A stretch of DNA of 39,781 bases, from NCBI RefSeq assembly GCF_903866365.1, contig NZ_CAIPNF010000072.1, forward strand, positions 1-39,781, in the 5' to 3' direction. The translations under genes were made by a program, and so were the position numbers. Origin of the DNA: an uncultured Thiocystis sp. GTDB taxonomy: Bacteria > Pseudomonadota > Gammaproteobacteria > Chromatiales > Chromatiaceae. This document shows, one piece after another, positions 12,174-20,558 of the stretch. A model generated the notes under the pieces. That model searched no databases, had not been told where the DNA came from, and saw only the letters and a list, made by a program, of their open reading frames with translations. Within the stretch, counting starts at the first letter, position 1; the number at the start of each line of letters is the position of its first letter.

Positions 12174-12567
12174 CCCCGTTAGAGGGGGCGGCGAGCGAAG
12201 GGTTGAGGTTGCAGTTGAACACCAGACCTTTTCGGGGCCGCTGCCGCATCCGGCCATCCTTCAGCAGTACAACGACATCCAGCCGGATTTCGCGGAACGC
12301 ATCCTGAAGCTGACCGAGGCGGAAGCGGCCCACCGTCATGACATCGTGCGGCGGGCGATGAGGCTCAATGCCATCGAGACCTTTTTGGGCCAGATTTTCG
12401 GGCTGACGGTCGCGCTGGCTGGCTTTGCGACCACGGTGTGGCTGGGGCTGGCCGGGCAGTCCGACACGGCGTCCATTGTTGGTGGAACAACGGTGGTGGG
12501 ACTCGTGACGGTCTTTGTGACTGGCAGGCGCGGGCGACCGCAAGAGAACGAGGAGACGGACCGCTGA
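12142..12567 (+). CDS. DUF2335 family membrane protein
   Basis: 141-residue inner-membrane protein. The block GPLPHPAILQQYNDIQPDFAERILKLTEAEAAHRHDI (about 32-68) is the hallmark of DUF2335 (COG5346 predicted membrane proteins), followed by two membrane segments (about 81-100 and 106-124) and a charged C-terminus. Function of the family is unknown; members are often found in accessory DNA. It overlaps the small gene upstream by 32 bases, so the pair forms a two-gene unit behind the palindromic promoter region. No terminator is visible after it. Confidence 0.85.
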   Translation: MSTPRRSSGNNPVRGGGERRVEVAVEHQTFSGPLPHPAILQQYNDIQPDFAERILKLTEAEAAHRHDIVRRAMRLNAIETFLGQIFGLTVALAGFATTVWLGLAGQSDTASIVGGTTVVGLVTVFVTGRRGRPQENEETDR

Positions 12568-12620
12568 TCTGCTCATCGCGTCGCCAGTCCCTTGGCAGAC
12601 AACGCATCATAAACCCACCC

Positions 12621-12672
12621 GTTCATGGTTCGACCCCTCGACAGGCTCAGGATTCGCCACGAACGGCTTCAG
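12621..12672. repeat. Dispersed REP-like repeat
   Basis: The stretch with GTTCGACCCCTCGACAGGCT followed by CACGAACGG is a decayed form of a very widespread bacterial intergenic palindrome (arms related to CCGTTCGTGG and CCTCGACAGG; read through, it gives the familiar spurious motif PEPVEGS). It is non-coding and lies between the convergent DUF2335 and NRDE-like genes. I saw only one copy in the window. Confidence 0.6.
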
Positions 12673-12755
12673 GGGGGCATCACTGCTCATGACACCACTG
12701 CTCATACAGTGACGTTCAAACTGAGAATTGCTGATTGGGCTGCGTCCAAACTTAT

Positions 12756-13460
12756 TTATAACGGCGCGAGCCAAATCTCCCGCAACGCATCCCGATCCGA
12801 ACCGCCCTCGGCCTGGAGCCAGATGGGCCGGCTGTTGAATCCGGGAAAGGCGGGGAGCGCAATCAAGGCGCTTGAGCGCACGCCGTCGCCATCGAGACGC
12901 GCGAGTACCTCGCGCCAGCCCGACCAATCGCCCTGCTCGGGGTCCGGCACCGCCGCCGCCTTAAACCAGGAGAGACAGTCGGCGATCCAGGGATGAGCGG
13001 GATCGTCCAACTCGGTCTCGGCCAGCAGATGCCATCCTGGCGGGATCGGCTGGACACGAATCGGACCCGGATCGCCATGACGGACCCAATAGGCCGCGCG
13101 GGGATCGGCCACGAGCAGATTGAAGGGCCGATAGGCGTCCGGATGCAAATCGGCGAGCGCGCCGGCCGCCTCGCTGGCCTCGGCATGGTCCAGCGCTTCC
13201 AACACCAGTTCGCCACGGCTGCGCTGGCCCGATCCGGCATGCAGCGTCTCCGCCCGCTCCACCAGCGCGGCCACCACGCCATGATCGTTCAGGCCAAGCC
13301 AGCTTCCTTCGGTCCGCGGGTCGAAGGTTGCGATGACCTCGGGACGATCAGGCCAGTGGCGAGCGGGTGGCAGCGCGGCGCGCGCTGGCATTGCATCACG
13401 GCGAGCGGCCAACAGGAACGGCCAGGGATGACCTGGGCGGCGCAGAATCACGATCGGCAT
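12756..13460 (-). CDS. NRDE/TANGO2-like protein with altered signature
   Basis: 234-residue protein that I place in the NRDE family (TANGO2 homologues; Ntn-hydrolase-like fold, function unclear, with heme or lipid handling proposed for eukaryotic members). Supporting segments: ILRRPGHPWPFLLAARRDAM at the N-terminus, PEVIATFDPRTEGSWLGLNDHGVVAALVER, and RPFNLLVADPRAAYW. The normal signature is an N-terminal Met-Cys and an Asn-Arg-Asp-Glu tetrad. Here the second residue is Pro and the tetrad reads Arg-Arg-Asp-Ala, so the usual nucleophile and signature are lost. I chose ATG 13460 because the family starts there; an upstream start at 13508 adds 16 unrelated residues. Confidence 0.75.
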   Translation of the reverse strand: MPIVILRRPGHPWPFLLAARRDAMPARAALPPARHWPDRPEVIATFDPRTEGSWLGLNDHGVVAALVERAETLHAGSGQRSRGELVLEALDHAEASEAAGALADLHPDAYRPFNLLVADPRAAYWVRHGDPGPIRVQPIPPGWHLLAETELDDPAHPWIADCLSWFKAAAVPDPEQGDWSGWREVLARLDGDGVRSSALIALPAFPGFNSRPIWLQAEGGSDRDALREIWLAPL

Positions 13461-13553
13461 GGGTAAAAATTCCCTGAAAACACCTGACACCTGACATCTG
13501 ACAACCATGCTGGGCAGGAATTAGGAATCGGGGACTGGAAAATGGACCGCGTC

Positions 13554-13778
13554 CTAACCCAAATCGCTAAAGCGGCGCTTGAGCTTCAGGATCTTGCTTG
13601 CCACTGTCTTGTGCAAAAAATTAAACGCCTTGCGCTGCGCCACCCGGTTATTCGTGTTGGCTTCCCCGATCAGCTCGATGCGGGCCTGAAAATAGGCCAT
13701 ATCCGCCTCAAGTCGGGCGAGACGGACCCGCTGACGCTTGCGCTCGTCGAATTCGGCGGTGGAGTCGTTCTTGTCCAC
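13554..13778 (-). CDS. Small hypothetical protein, helical
   Basis: 74-residue, highly charged protein beginning at GTG 13778. The sequence RKRQRVRLARLEADMAYFQARIELIGE followed by QRKAFNFLHKTVASKILKLKRRF suggests two long amphipathic helices and no membrane segment or signal. I do not recognise the family. The amino-acid composition is that of a real protein, and it sits cleanly in the gap between two genes, but its ribosome-binding site is weak. It is transcribed divergently from sucA. Confidence 0.5.
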   Translation of the reverse strand: MDKNDSTAEFDERKRQRVRLARLEADMAYFQARIELIGEANTNNRVAQRKAFNFLHKTVASKILKLKRRFSDLG

Positions 13779-13840
13779 AATGCTCGCTATTTGTGCACCG
13801 ACACCACCGAGACCGGCGGCGTGTTCAGGATTGTGGAGAA

Positions 13841-13851
13841 TATGATATAAA
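13841..13851 (+). promoter_or_regulatory. Putative -10 region of sucA
   Basis: TATGATATAAA holds two overlapping -10-like hexamers (TATGAT 13841-13846, TATAAA 13846-13851), about 45 bases ahead of the sucA ATG. No good -35 hexamer is present, so an activator or another sigma factor may be needed. Low-confidence call. Confidence 0.35.
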
Positions 13852-13895
13852 TTCGCGTTCTAAAAACAAAATCACCCATTCAGCCAAACCCAAGC

Positions 13896-16763
13896 ATGAG
13901 CGCAATCCTAGAATCGTTTCGGAGTTCCGGCGCCTTGTATGGCGGCAACGCGGATTTCATCGAGGATCTGTACGAGCGCTATCTCGCCGATCCCGACAGC
14001 ATCGACCTAGCCTGGCGGGTGCGTTTCGACGATATGCGGCTACCGGCCGCCAACGAGGCCGCCGAAACCCCACATGGTCCGGTCCGCGAGAACTTCATGC
14101 GCCTGGCCCGGGAAAGCCGCTCGCGCGCCCGCGCGCGCTCGACCGAGCATCTCGAACCCGCCGCCGCCGAGAAACAGTCCGCGGTGCTGGGCCTGATCAC
14201 CGGCTATCGCTACCGCGGCCATCAGGTTGCCAACCTGGATCCCATCCATCTGCGCGAGACGCCCCGGATCGCCGACTTGGACCCGGCCTACCACAACCTG
14301 GAACCGAACGATCTCGACCTGGTCTTCCACACCGGCTCGCTCTACGCGCCCGACCGCATGACGTTGCGCGACATCATCGCGATGGTCGATCAGACCTACT
14401 GCGGTACGGTCGGCTCCGAATACATGCACATCACCAGCACCCCGGAGCGACGCTGGATCCAGAAGCGCCTCGAAGGCTATCGCGCCACGCCCGAACTGGA
14501 CGATGCCGATCGCCGCTGGATCCTGACCCTGCTGACCGCCGCCGAGGGGTTCGAGAGCTATCTGCACCAGCGCTACGTGGGACAGAAACGCTTCTCGCTG
14601 GAGGGTGGCGACGCGCTCATCCCGCTGCTTGACGAACTCATCCAGCGCGCCGGGCGCAAGGGTCAGCAGGAAATTGTCATCGGCATGGCGCATCGCGGAC
14701 GCCTGAATGTGCTGACCAACCTCTTCGGCAAACCGCCCACCGACATCTTCGACGAGTTCGAGGGTCGGATTCACATGGACTGGCGCAAGATGGCCGGCGA
14801 TGTCAAATATCACCTGGGCTTCGCCACCGACATCGAGACCCCCGGCGGCATCGTCCATCTGGTGCTGGGCTTCAACCCCTCGCACCTGGAAATCATCAAC
14901 CCGGTCATCGAGGGTTCGGTGCGCGCCCGTCAGCGCCGCCGGCTCGACCGCGCGGGGGATCAGGTGCTGCCGGTGCTGATCCACGGCGACGCGGCCTTCG
15001 CCGGCCAGGGCGTCGTCATGGAGACCCTGCAACTCTCGCAGACCCGCAGTTATTCGACCGGCGGCACCGTCCACATCGTCATCAACAACCAGATCGGCTT
15101 CACCACCAGCCACCCCCTGGACGCGCGCTCCAGCGCCTATTGCACCGATGTCGCCAAGCTGGTTCAGGCGCCCGTGTTCCACGTCAACGGCGACGACCCC
15201 GAGGCGGTGATTTTCGTCACCCGCATGGCGCTGGATTTCCGCAACCAGTTCCACAAGGACGTGATCATCGACTTGGTCTGCTACCGCCGTCTCGGCCACA
15301 ACGAGGCCGACGAACCGGCCGTGACCCAGCCGATGATGTACGCCAAAATCCGTAATCACCCGACCCCGCGCGCCGTCTATGCCGACCGGCTCGTCGCCGG
15401 GGGAATCATCGAGAAGGGCGTGGCGGACGCCATGATCGCCGACTACCGCGATTCGCTCGAACAGGGCGTGGTGGTCGCGCGCCCGGTGCTCTGCGGTTTG
15501 GATAACCTCTATCGGGTCGACTGGGGTTTCTGTCGGGGCACCAACTGGGATCAGGAGCTGGACACCGGCGTCCCGCTCGCCAAACTCCAGGCGCTCACCG
15601 AAGCCATGCTGCGGCTGCCCGAAGGCTTCGCGCTCCATCCGCGAGTCGAAAAGCTGTGGGACGAGCGGCGCAAGATGGGCCAGGGCGATCAACTCCTAAA
15701 CTGGGGCTTCGCCGAGAATCTGGCCTACGCGACCCTGCTCGACGACGGCATCCCGGTGCGTCTATCCGGGCAGGACGTGGGGCGTGGCACCTTCGTCCAC
15801 CGGCACGCCAAGATCCACGATCAACTGACCGGCGACTCCTACACCCCGCTCCAGCATCTGAGCGACCGGCAGGGTGCTTTCATCGCCATCGATTCCATCC
15901 TCTCCGAGGAGGCGGTGCTCGGCTACGAATACGGCTTCGCCACCGCCGAACCCACCGCGCTGACCCTGTGGGAGGCGCAGTTCGGCGATTTCGCCAACGG
16001 CGCCCAAGTCGTCATCGATCAGTTCATCACCTCCGCCGGAACCAAATGGGGCCTGTGCTGCGGGCTGGTCATGCTGCTGCCGCACGGTCTCGAAGGCCAG
16101 GGAGCGGAACACTCCTCGGCCCGCATCGAACGCTTCCTGCAGCTCAGCGCCGAACACAACATCCAGGTCTGCGTGCCCACCACCCCGGCGCAGATGTTCC
16201 ATCTGCTGCGCCGCCAGATGGTGCGCGACTATCGCAAACCGCTGATCGCGATGACGCCCAAGAGCCTGCTGCGCCATCGGCTGGCGGTCTCCGCGCTGGA
16301 CGAACTGGTCAGCGGTCAGTTCCAGACGGTCCTCCCGGAGATCGACCCCATCGACCCCGCCGGGGTGGAACGGCTGATCTTCTGCTGCGGCAAGGTCTAT
16401 TTCGACCTGCTCGAAGCGCGCCGTGCCCGCGGTCTGACCAATGCGGTCATCATCCGTCTCGAACAGCTTTACCCCTTCCCCGCCGAACAATTCGCCGCCG
16501 TGATCGACGGCTACGGGGCGACCGAGGAGATCGTCTGGTGCCAGGAAGAACCGCAAAACCAAGGCGCCTGGGACCAGATCAAGCATCGCTTCCACAACCT
16601 TATCCAAAGCGGCAAACGCCCCTATTATGTCGGCCGCGCCAGTTCCGCGGCCCCCGCCGTCGGCCATCGCGCCGCCCATGTCGAGCAGCACGAACGACTG
16701 ATCGACGAAGCCCTGACCGGCCAATTCAACCCGAAAACGAACAAAAGGATCCCCACGCAATGA
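13896..16763 (+). CDS. sucA: 2-oxoglutarate dehydrogenase E1 component
   Basis: Thiamine-diphosphate decarboxylase of 955 residues; it decarboxylates 2-oxoglutarate and transfers the succinyl group to the lipoyl arm of E2 in the TCA cycle. The N-terminal E2-binding region ([21 protein letters not shown]), active-site blocks ([22 protein letters not shown]), the ThDP motif [18 protein letters not shown] ending in INNQIGFTT, and the C-terminal transketolase-like block are all present. Length matches the family (about 930-960). No strong Shine-Dalgarno precedes ATG 13896, but the start fits homologues. Its stop overlaps the sucB start (ATGA at 16760-16763). No succinate dehydrogenase genes lie upstream, unlike the enterobacterial sdh-suc arrangement. 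Confidence 0.98.
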   Translation: MSAILESFRSSGALYGGNADFIEDLYERYLADPDSIDLAWRVRFDDMRLPAANEAAETPHGPVRENFMRLARESRSRARARSTEHLEPAAAEKQSAVLGLITGYRYRGHQVANLDPIHLRETPRIADLDPAYHNLEPNDLDLVFHTGSLYAPDRMTLRDIIAMVDQTYCGTVGSEYMHITSTPERRWIQKRLEGYRATPELDDADRRWILTLLTAAEGFESYLHQRYVGQKRFSLEGGDALIPLLDELIQRAGRKGQQEIVIGMAHRGRLNVLTNLFGKPPTDIFDEFEGRIHMDWRKMAGDVKYHLGFATDIETPGGIVHLVLGFNPSHLEIINPVIEGSVRARQRRRLDRAGDQVLPVLIHGDAAFAGQGVVMETLQLSQTRSYSTGGTVHIVINNQIGFTTSHPLDARSSAYCTDVAKLVQAPVFHVNGDDPEAVIFVTRMALDFRNQFHKDVIIDLVCYRRLGHNEADEPAVTQPMMYAKIRNHPTPRAVYADRLVAGGIIEKGVADAMIADYRDSLEQGVVVARPVLCGLDNLYRVDWGFCRGTNWDQELDTGVPLAKLQALTEAMLRLPEGFALHPRVEKLWDERRKMGQGDQLLNWGFAENLAYATLLDDGIPVRLSGQDVGRGTFVHRHAKIHDQLTGDSYTPLQHLSDRQGAFIAIDSILSEEAVLGYEYGFATAEPTALTLWEAQFGDFANGAQVVIDQFITSAGTKWGLCCGLVMLLPHGLEGQGAEHSSARIERFLQLSAEHNIQVCVPTTPAQMFHLLRRQMVRDYRKPLIAMTPKSLLRHRLAVSALDELVSGQFQTVLPEIDPIDPAGVERLIFCCGKVYFDLLEARRARGLTNAVIIRLEQLYPFPAEQFAAVIDGYGATEEIVWCQEEPQNQGAWDQIKHRFHNLIQSGKRPYYVGRASSAAPAVGHRAAHVEQHERLIDEALTGQFNPKTNKRIPTQ

Positions 16764-18013
16764 GCCGCGAAGTCCGCGTCCCCGCCCTCCCCGAATCCGT
16801 CGCCGACGCCACGGTCGCGGCCTGGCACAAACAACCCGGCGATCAGGTTCGCGAGGGCGAGAATCTGGTCGATCTGGAAACCGACAAGGTCGTGCTGGAG
16901 GTGCCCTCCCCGGTGGATGGCGTGCTCGGCGCGATCCAGGCCCGCGAGGGCGATCTCGTGCAGGCCGACGCCCTGCTCGGGCTGATCGAGTCCGGCGCGC
17001 GCAAGGCCCCCGGCACACCGCGTCCCAGCGTCGCGCCGCCTTCCAGCAGGGCGCCGCTCGAATCCGTTGCCCCCATGAACTCGCCGCCCCAGCGACCGCG
17101 ACCAGGGCAGGTGATCGCCCCCGCCGCCCGCCGGCTGGTCAAGGAGATGAACCTGGATCCCCAGCAGATTCCCGGCAGCGGCAAGGATGGGCGGATCCAG
17201 AAAACCGACGTGGTCGCCTGGCTGGATGAGCGCGAACAGGCGGCGCCCGAACGCGACCCGGACGCGCTCGCCCTGACCGAAGCGTCCGTCCCCAGCCTGA
17301 CCGGCGAGGCCGGACGCCCCGAACAGCGGGTACCCATGACCCGTCTGCGCGCGCGCATCGCCGAGCGGCTGGTCCAGGCGCAGCAACACGCCGCCCTGCT
17401 GACCACCTTCAACGAGGTCAATCTGCGGGCGGTGCTGGACCTGCGCGAGAAATACAAGGGACTGTTCGAGACCCGTTATGGCACGCGCCTGGGCTTCATG
17501 TCCTTCTTCGTCAAGGCGGCGGTGGACGCGCTCCAGCGCTTTCCCGCCATCAACGCCTCGGTGGACGGCGACGACATCGTCTACCACGGCTATTTCGACA
17601 TCGGCATCGCCGTCAGCTCGCCGCGCGGACTGGTCGTGCCCACCCTGCGCAACTGCGACCAGTTGAGCATGGCCGACATCGAACAGGGCATCGTCGACTT
17701 TGGCCAGAAGGCGAAAGACGGCAGCCTGAGCTACGAGGAACTCACCGGCGGCACCTTTTCCATCACCAACGGCGGCGTCTTCGGTTCCCTGCTCTCCACG
17801 CCCATCCTCAACCCGCCGCAGAGTGCCATCCTTGGCATGCACAAGATCCAGGAGCGTCCCATCGTGGAGAATGGCCAGATCGTCATCGCCCCCATGATGT
17901 ATCTGGCCCTGACCTATGATCATCGGATCATCGACGGCCGCGAGGCGGTGCAGTTCCTGGTGGCGATCAAGGAGATTCTGGAAGATCCGGCGCGGTTGCT
18001 GTTGCGGGTGTAG
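16760..18013 (+). CDS. sucB: 2-oxoglutarate dehydrogenase E2 component (dihydrolipoyl succinyltransferase)
   Basis: 417-residue core subunit that moves the succinyl group from E1 to coenzyme A. It has one lipoyl domain (about 1-78, lipoylated Lys43 in [10 protein letters not shown]), a Pro/Ser-rich linker, an E3-binding domain (about 115-155, [20 protein letters not shown]) and the catalytic domain ending in [12 protein letters not shown] with active-site His388 and Asp392. ATG 16760 has AAGGA at 16745-16749 and overlaps the sucA stop. The open frame extends 367 codons upstream in another frame of sucA; that is not real coding. The lpd (E3) gene often found next is absent; a decayed gene follows. 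Confidence 0.98.
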   Translation: MSREVRVPALPESVADATVAAWHKQPGDQVREGENLVDLETDKVVLEVPSPVDGVLGAIQAREGDLVQADALLGLIESGARKAPGTPRPSVAPPSSRAPLESVAPMNSPPQRPRPGQVIAPAARRLVKEMNLDPQQIPGSGKDGRIQKTDVVAWLDEREQAAPERDPDALALTEASVPSLTGEAGRPEQRVPMTRLRARIAERLVQAQQHAALLTTFNEVNLRAVLDLREKYKGLFETRYGTRLGFMSFFVKAAVDALQRFPAINASVDGDDIVYHGYFDIGIAVSSPRGLVVPTLRNCDQLSMADIEQGIVDFGQKAKDGSLSYEELTGGTFSITNGGVFGSLLSTPILNPPQSAILGMHKIQERPIVENGQIVIAPMMYLALTYDHRIIDGREAVQFLVAIKEILEDPARLLLRV

Positions 18014-18025
18014 CGGGAGGAACGC

Positions 18026-18450
18026 ATGAGCACCGTTCTTTGGGCGAACCATCTCCTCAACAATGACGAGGTGGCATCGGACGAAAGCGACAAGTGGGCG
18101 CTGTACAAATAAGCGGACAAGCTCGACAAGTTGGCAAGCGCCGCGAAGATAGAACCCTTCTCCTGCCTGCTCGATCACACCGACATCCAATGCAACTGGG
18201 CGACGACGAGCTGCCTGATGGCGTGAAGTCGACGAACGAGCTCATGGCGCGCGAGGGAGTCTGGAAATCGGCCAATGACGCACTCGCGATTCTCAATGGA
18301 CTCCTGGCGGCCATCAATTCCGAGAAGCCGAGATTTGGCGTCCTCAAGAACGACGATGACGCGGTCGTTGCAGAGCTGTCCGAAAACATTGAATATGCAA
18401 GGAAGGGCAGCGAAGTGGGCGCCAAATTCAATTTCTCGGTTGTGATGTGA
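18026..18450 (+). pseudogene. Broken hypothetical gene (in-frame stop plus frameshift)
   Basis: A start at 18026 with AGGA 13 bases after sucB gives MSTVLWANHLLNNDEVASD and so on for 28 codons, then TAA at 18110-18112. Past the stop the same frame continues in good coding style (ADKLDKLASAAKIEPFSCLLDH) to about 18185. From there the good frame is the -1 frame (DDELPDGVKSTNELMAREGV ... GAKFNFSVVM), ending at a TGA at 18448-18450. Joined, these give one soluble protein of about 140 residues whose parts fit end to end, so I read it as a recently inactivated gene. I do not know its family or function. Confidence 0.75.
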
Positions 18451-18476
18451 GATGACAGCTAAAGGGATGGGCCAGT

Positions 18477-18524
18477 GACAGACCATGGTTTTTCTGGTTT
18501 ACCCGGAAAACCGTGGTCTGTCCC
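18477..18524. repeat. Palindromic repeat, copy A
   Basis: Inverted repeat: GACAGACCATGGTTTT at the left arm pairs with AAAACCGTGGTCTGTC at the right arm with one mismatch (G-T in RNA), around a 15-16 base loop. Related sequences occur at about 22059 (copy B) and 23597 (copy C). The hairpin could stop transcription, but there is no T-run, and the multiple copies suggest a REP-type dispersed element. It directly abuts the IS3 remnant. Confidence 0.7.
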
Positions 18525-18542
18525 TGATTACGAGGCTGATTA

Positions 18543-19169
18543 TGAGGTCTGGACGGCCGATATCGCCTCTCTGTGGAGCGATGAAGGCTGGCTCTACTGG
18601 CCATCGTGCTGGATCTGTTCAACCGTGAAGTGGTCGGCTGGTCGCTCAAGCCGCTCATGACTGCCGATCTCGTCACCGATGCGCTCGCCATGGCCTGGTT
18701 CCGCCGCAAGCCAGCACCCGGCCTGATTCGCCGCTCCAACCGGGGCAGCCAGTCCGGCAGCCATCTGTTCCAGGACACGCTGACCCAATACGGGATGATC
18801 TGCTCCATGAGCCGCAAGGGAAACTGCTGGGACAATGCCCCCACCGAGAGCTGGTTCAGCTGCTTCAAGAACGAGCGGGTTTTTGACGAACGCTTCGCCA
18901 CCCGGGACGCGATGCAGGCAACTGCCTTCGAATACATCGAGGCGTTCTACAACCGCAAGCGTCTGCACTCGATCCTCGGCTACACCTCCCCCGTCCAGTT
19001 TCTGAAAGACTGGATCAACGCTCAGCAGGGAGAAAAACAGGTAGCATGCGCCACTGCCCTTGGAAGACGAAAAACCGAGGGAACCTCACTTACCGCACAG
19101 AGAGCCTTTACGATTGTGATACAGAACATTTGGCACTGCCACAGCGACAACCCGGTGGGGCATCGATGA
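18543..19169 (+). pseudogene. IS3-family transposase orfB remnant, inactive
   Basis: C-terminal two-thirds of the integrase-like (DDE) OrfB of an IS3-family element. The left part reads VWTADIASLWSDEGWLY, then a one-base deletion near 18597 (TACTGGCC for expected TACCTGGCC) shifts the frame to 18606 onward (LDLFNREVVGWSLKP). The second catalytic Asp is replaced: the usual HSDRGSQY block reads RSNRGSQSGS. The Glu block (NAPTESWF) and C-terminal FYNRKRLHSILGYTSPVQF remain. OrfA and the start of OrfB are missing; the left edge joins palindromic repeat A. The frame runs past the expected end of OrfB to 19169, overlapping the start of the next gene. Doubly dead: frameshift plus loss of a catalytic residue. 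Confidence 0.88.
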
Positions 19170-20197
19170 TCAACCCAGTTGCACCGGCAGAAGGCATACC
19201 GCTGCTGTCCGTGATCGTTCCCTGTTATAACGAAGAGCAGGTGATCGGCGAAACGATCAGGCGTCTGGGTGCCTTCTGCACTGAACTGGAATCCTTCGAT
19301 GTCGAGCTGATCTTCGTTGACGACGGCAGTCGTGACCGCACGCGCGACCTTCTGATGCAATTTGCGGCGGCAGATCCGCGCATCAAATTGATTTGTTTCG
19401 CCAGGAATTTCGGACACCAGATTGCAGTAACCGCAGGCATCGATAGCGCAAACGGCGATGCGGTCGTGTTGATCGATGCTGACCTCCAGGACCCGCCGGA
19501 GGTCATTCGCCAAATGATCGCCAAGTGGCAGGAAGGCTACGATGTTGTTTACGGTACGCGCACGGAGCGTCCGGGCGAGTCGGTATTCAAGTTGGCGGCG
19601 GCGCGTGGTTTCTACCGGCTGCTAGACCGGCTTTCCGACGTGCCGATCCCGCTGGACACCGGCGACTTCCGGCTGATGGGCCGCAATGTCGTTGACGCTT
19701 TGCGCGCTATGCCAGAGCGGGACCGCTTTGTGCGCGGTATGGTGAGCTGGGTCGGTTTTCGGCAGGTAGCGCTTCCCTATCGACGGGCCGAGCGTTTCGC
19801 CGGGGAAAGCAAGTACCCTTTACGGAAGATGTTGCGTTTCGCGACCGACGGCATTCTCTCCTTTTCGACCAAGCCGTTGCAGCTCTCGATCGGTCTGGGC
19901 ATCTTCTCTGCCTTCCTCGCCCTGCTCGGCATGCTGTACGCGGTACTGATCCGCCTGTTTACCGACAACTGGGTCGAAGGCTGGGCAGCGATTATGGTGG
20001 CGGTACTTTTTATAGGCGGTATTCAGTTGATCTCTATCGGTGTTGTCGGCGAATACGTGGGCAGAATTTATGGCGAGATCAAAAAGCGGCCGCTTTACAT
20101 CGTCAGCAAGTACTACGGGTTCGATAAGTCGCCACCGTTTATGACGCGCAGCCCGGTCGTTCGGTTGGAGCCTGCGAAAAAGGGCGATGGGCGCTGA
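19166..20197 (+). CDS. GtrB-like polyprenyl-phosphate glycosyltransferase (GT2)
   Basis: 343-residue inner-membrane glycosyltransferase of the DPM1/GtrB class that should move a sugar from a nucleotide donor to undecaprenyl phosphate on the cytosolic face. It has a GT-A domain (about 12-240; LLSVIVPCYNEEQVI at the start, the DxD-type motif in VLIDADLQDPPE, and the acceptor-site block DTGDFRLMGRNVV) and two C-terminal membrane segments (about 267-290 and 302-325). I chose ATG 19166 with GGTGGGG just upstream; the frame extends upstream over the IS3 remnant, but that part is not family sequence. Overlaps the following GtrA-like gene by 11 bases. Confidence 0.92.
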   Translation: MINPVAPAEGIPLLSVIVPCYNEEQVIGETIRRLGAFCTELESFDVELIFVDDGSRDRTRDLLMQFAAADPRIKLICFARNFGHQIAVTAGIDSANGDAVVLIDADLQDPPEVIRQMIAKWQEGYDVVYGTRTERPGESVFKLAAARGFYRLLDRLSDVPIPLDTGDFRLMGRNVVDALRAMPERDRFVRGMVSWVGFRQVALPYRRAERFAGESKYPLRKMLRFATDGILSFSTKPLQLSIGLGIFSAFLALLGMLYAVLIRLFTDNWVEGWAAIMVAVLFIGGIQLISIGVVGEYVGRIYGEIKKRPLYIVSKYYGFDKSPPFMTRSPVVRLEPAKKGDGR

Positions 20198-20558
20198 GTT
20201 TTCCCGCTACATTCTTTCCGGCGTCATTAACACGGGCGTCGGCTATCTTGTCTTTCTGTTCGTACTGCATGTCGTTGGTGCGGGCGCCCTGTTCTCGAAT
20301 GCGATCAGTTATGCGTTTGGGCTGGTGGTAGCCTATATCCTGAATGTCCTGTTCGTGTTCGAATCCAGTCGGCACTCGCTGGCGGCAGCGATCCGGTTTC
20401 TGGGGAGTTTTGGCGTTTCCTATGGGGTCAATGCGATGGTGCTGCTACTGATGGTCGACCGGTTCGGCGTCAGGGCCGAGATTTCGCAGATATTCGCCAT
20501 GGCCGCATACACCATGTCCTTCTACCTACTCAATAAGCACTTCGTCTGGGCGCAATGA
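20187..20558 (+). CDS. GtrA-like membrane protein (putative sugar-lipid flippase)
   Basis: 123-residue protein with four membrane segments (about 8-28, 33-53, 67-90, 95-117), matching the GtrA family in length and layout (FSRYILSGVINTGVGYLVF at the start, LLNKHFVWA at the end). GtrA proteins are thought to flip the undecaprenyl-phosphate-sugar made by GtrB. The gene overlaps gtrB upstream by 11 bases and the next gene by four (ATGA), so the three are one tightly coupled operon. Gene order B-A-C differs from the classic phage order A-B-C. Confidence 0.92.
   Translation: MGAEFSRYILSGVINTGVGYLVFLFVLHVVGAGALFSNAISYAFGLVVAYILNVLFVFESSRHSLAAAIRFLGSFGVSYGVNAMVLLLMVDRFGVRAEISQIFAMAAYTMSFYLLNKHFVWAQ

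Noticed and set aside
15656-16759. Extension of the sucB frame 367 codons upstream inside sucA
   Set aside because: The true E2 protein starts at ATG 16760 with the lipoyl domain; the upstream part is an Arg/Pro-rich out-of-frame reading of sucA.
14040-18190. Long minus-strand frames (550, 418 and 521 codons) opposite sucA-sucB
   Set aside because: Shadows of the sucA and sucB genes; no ribosome-binding sites or recognisable domains.
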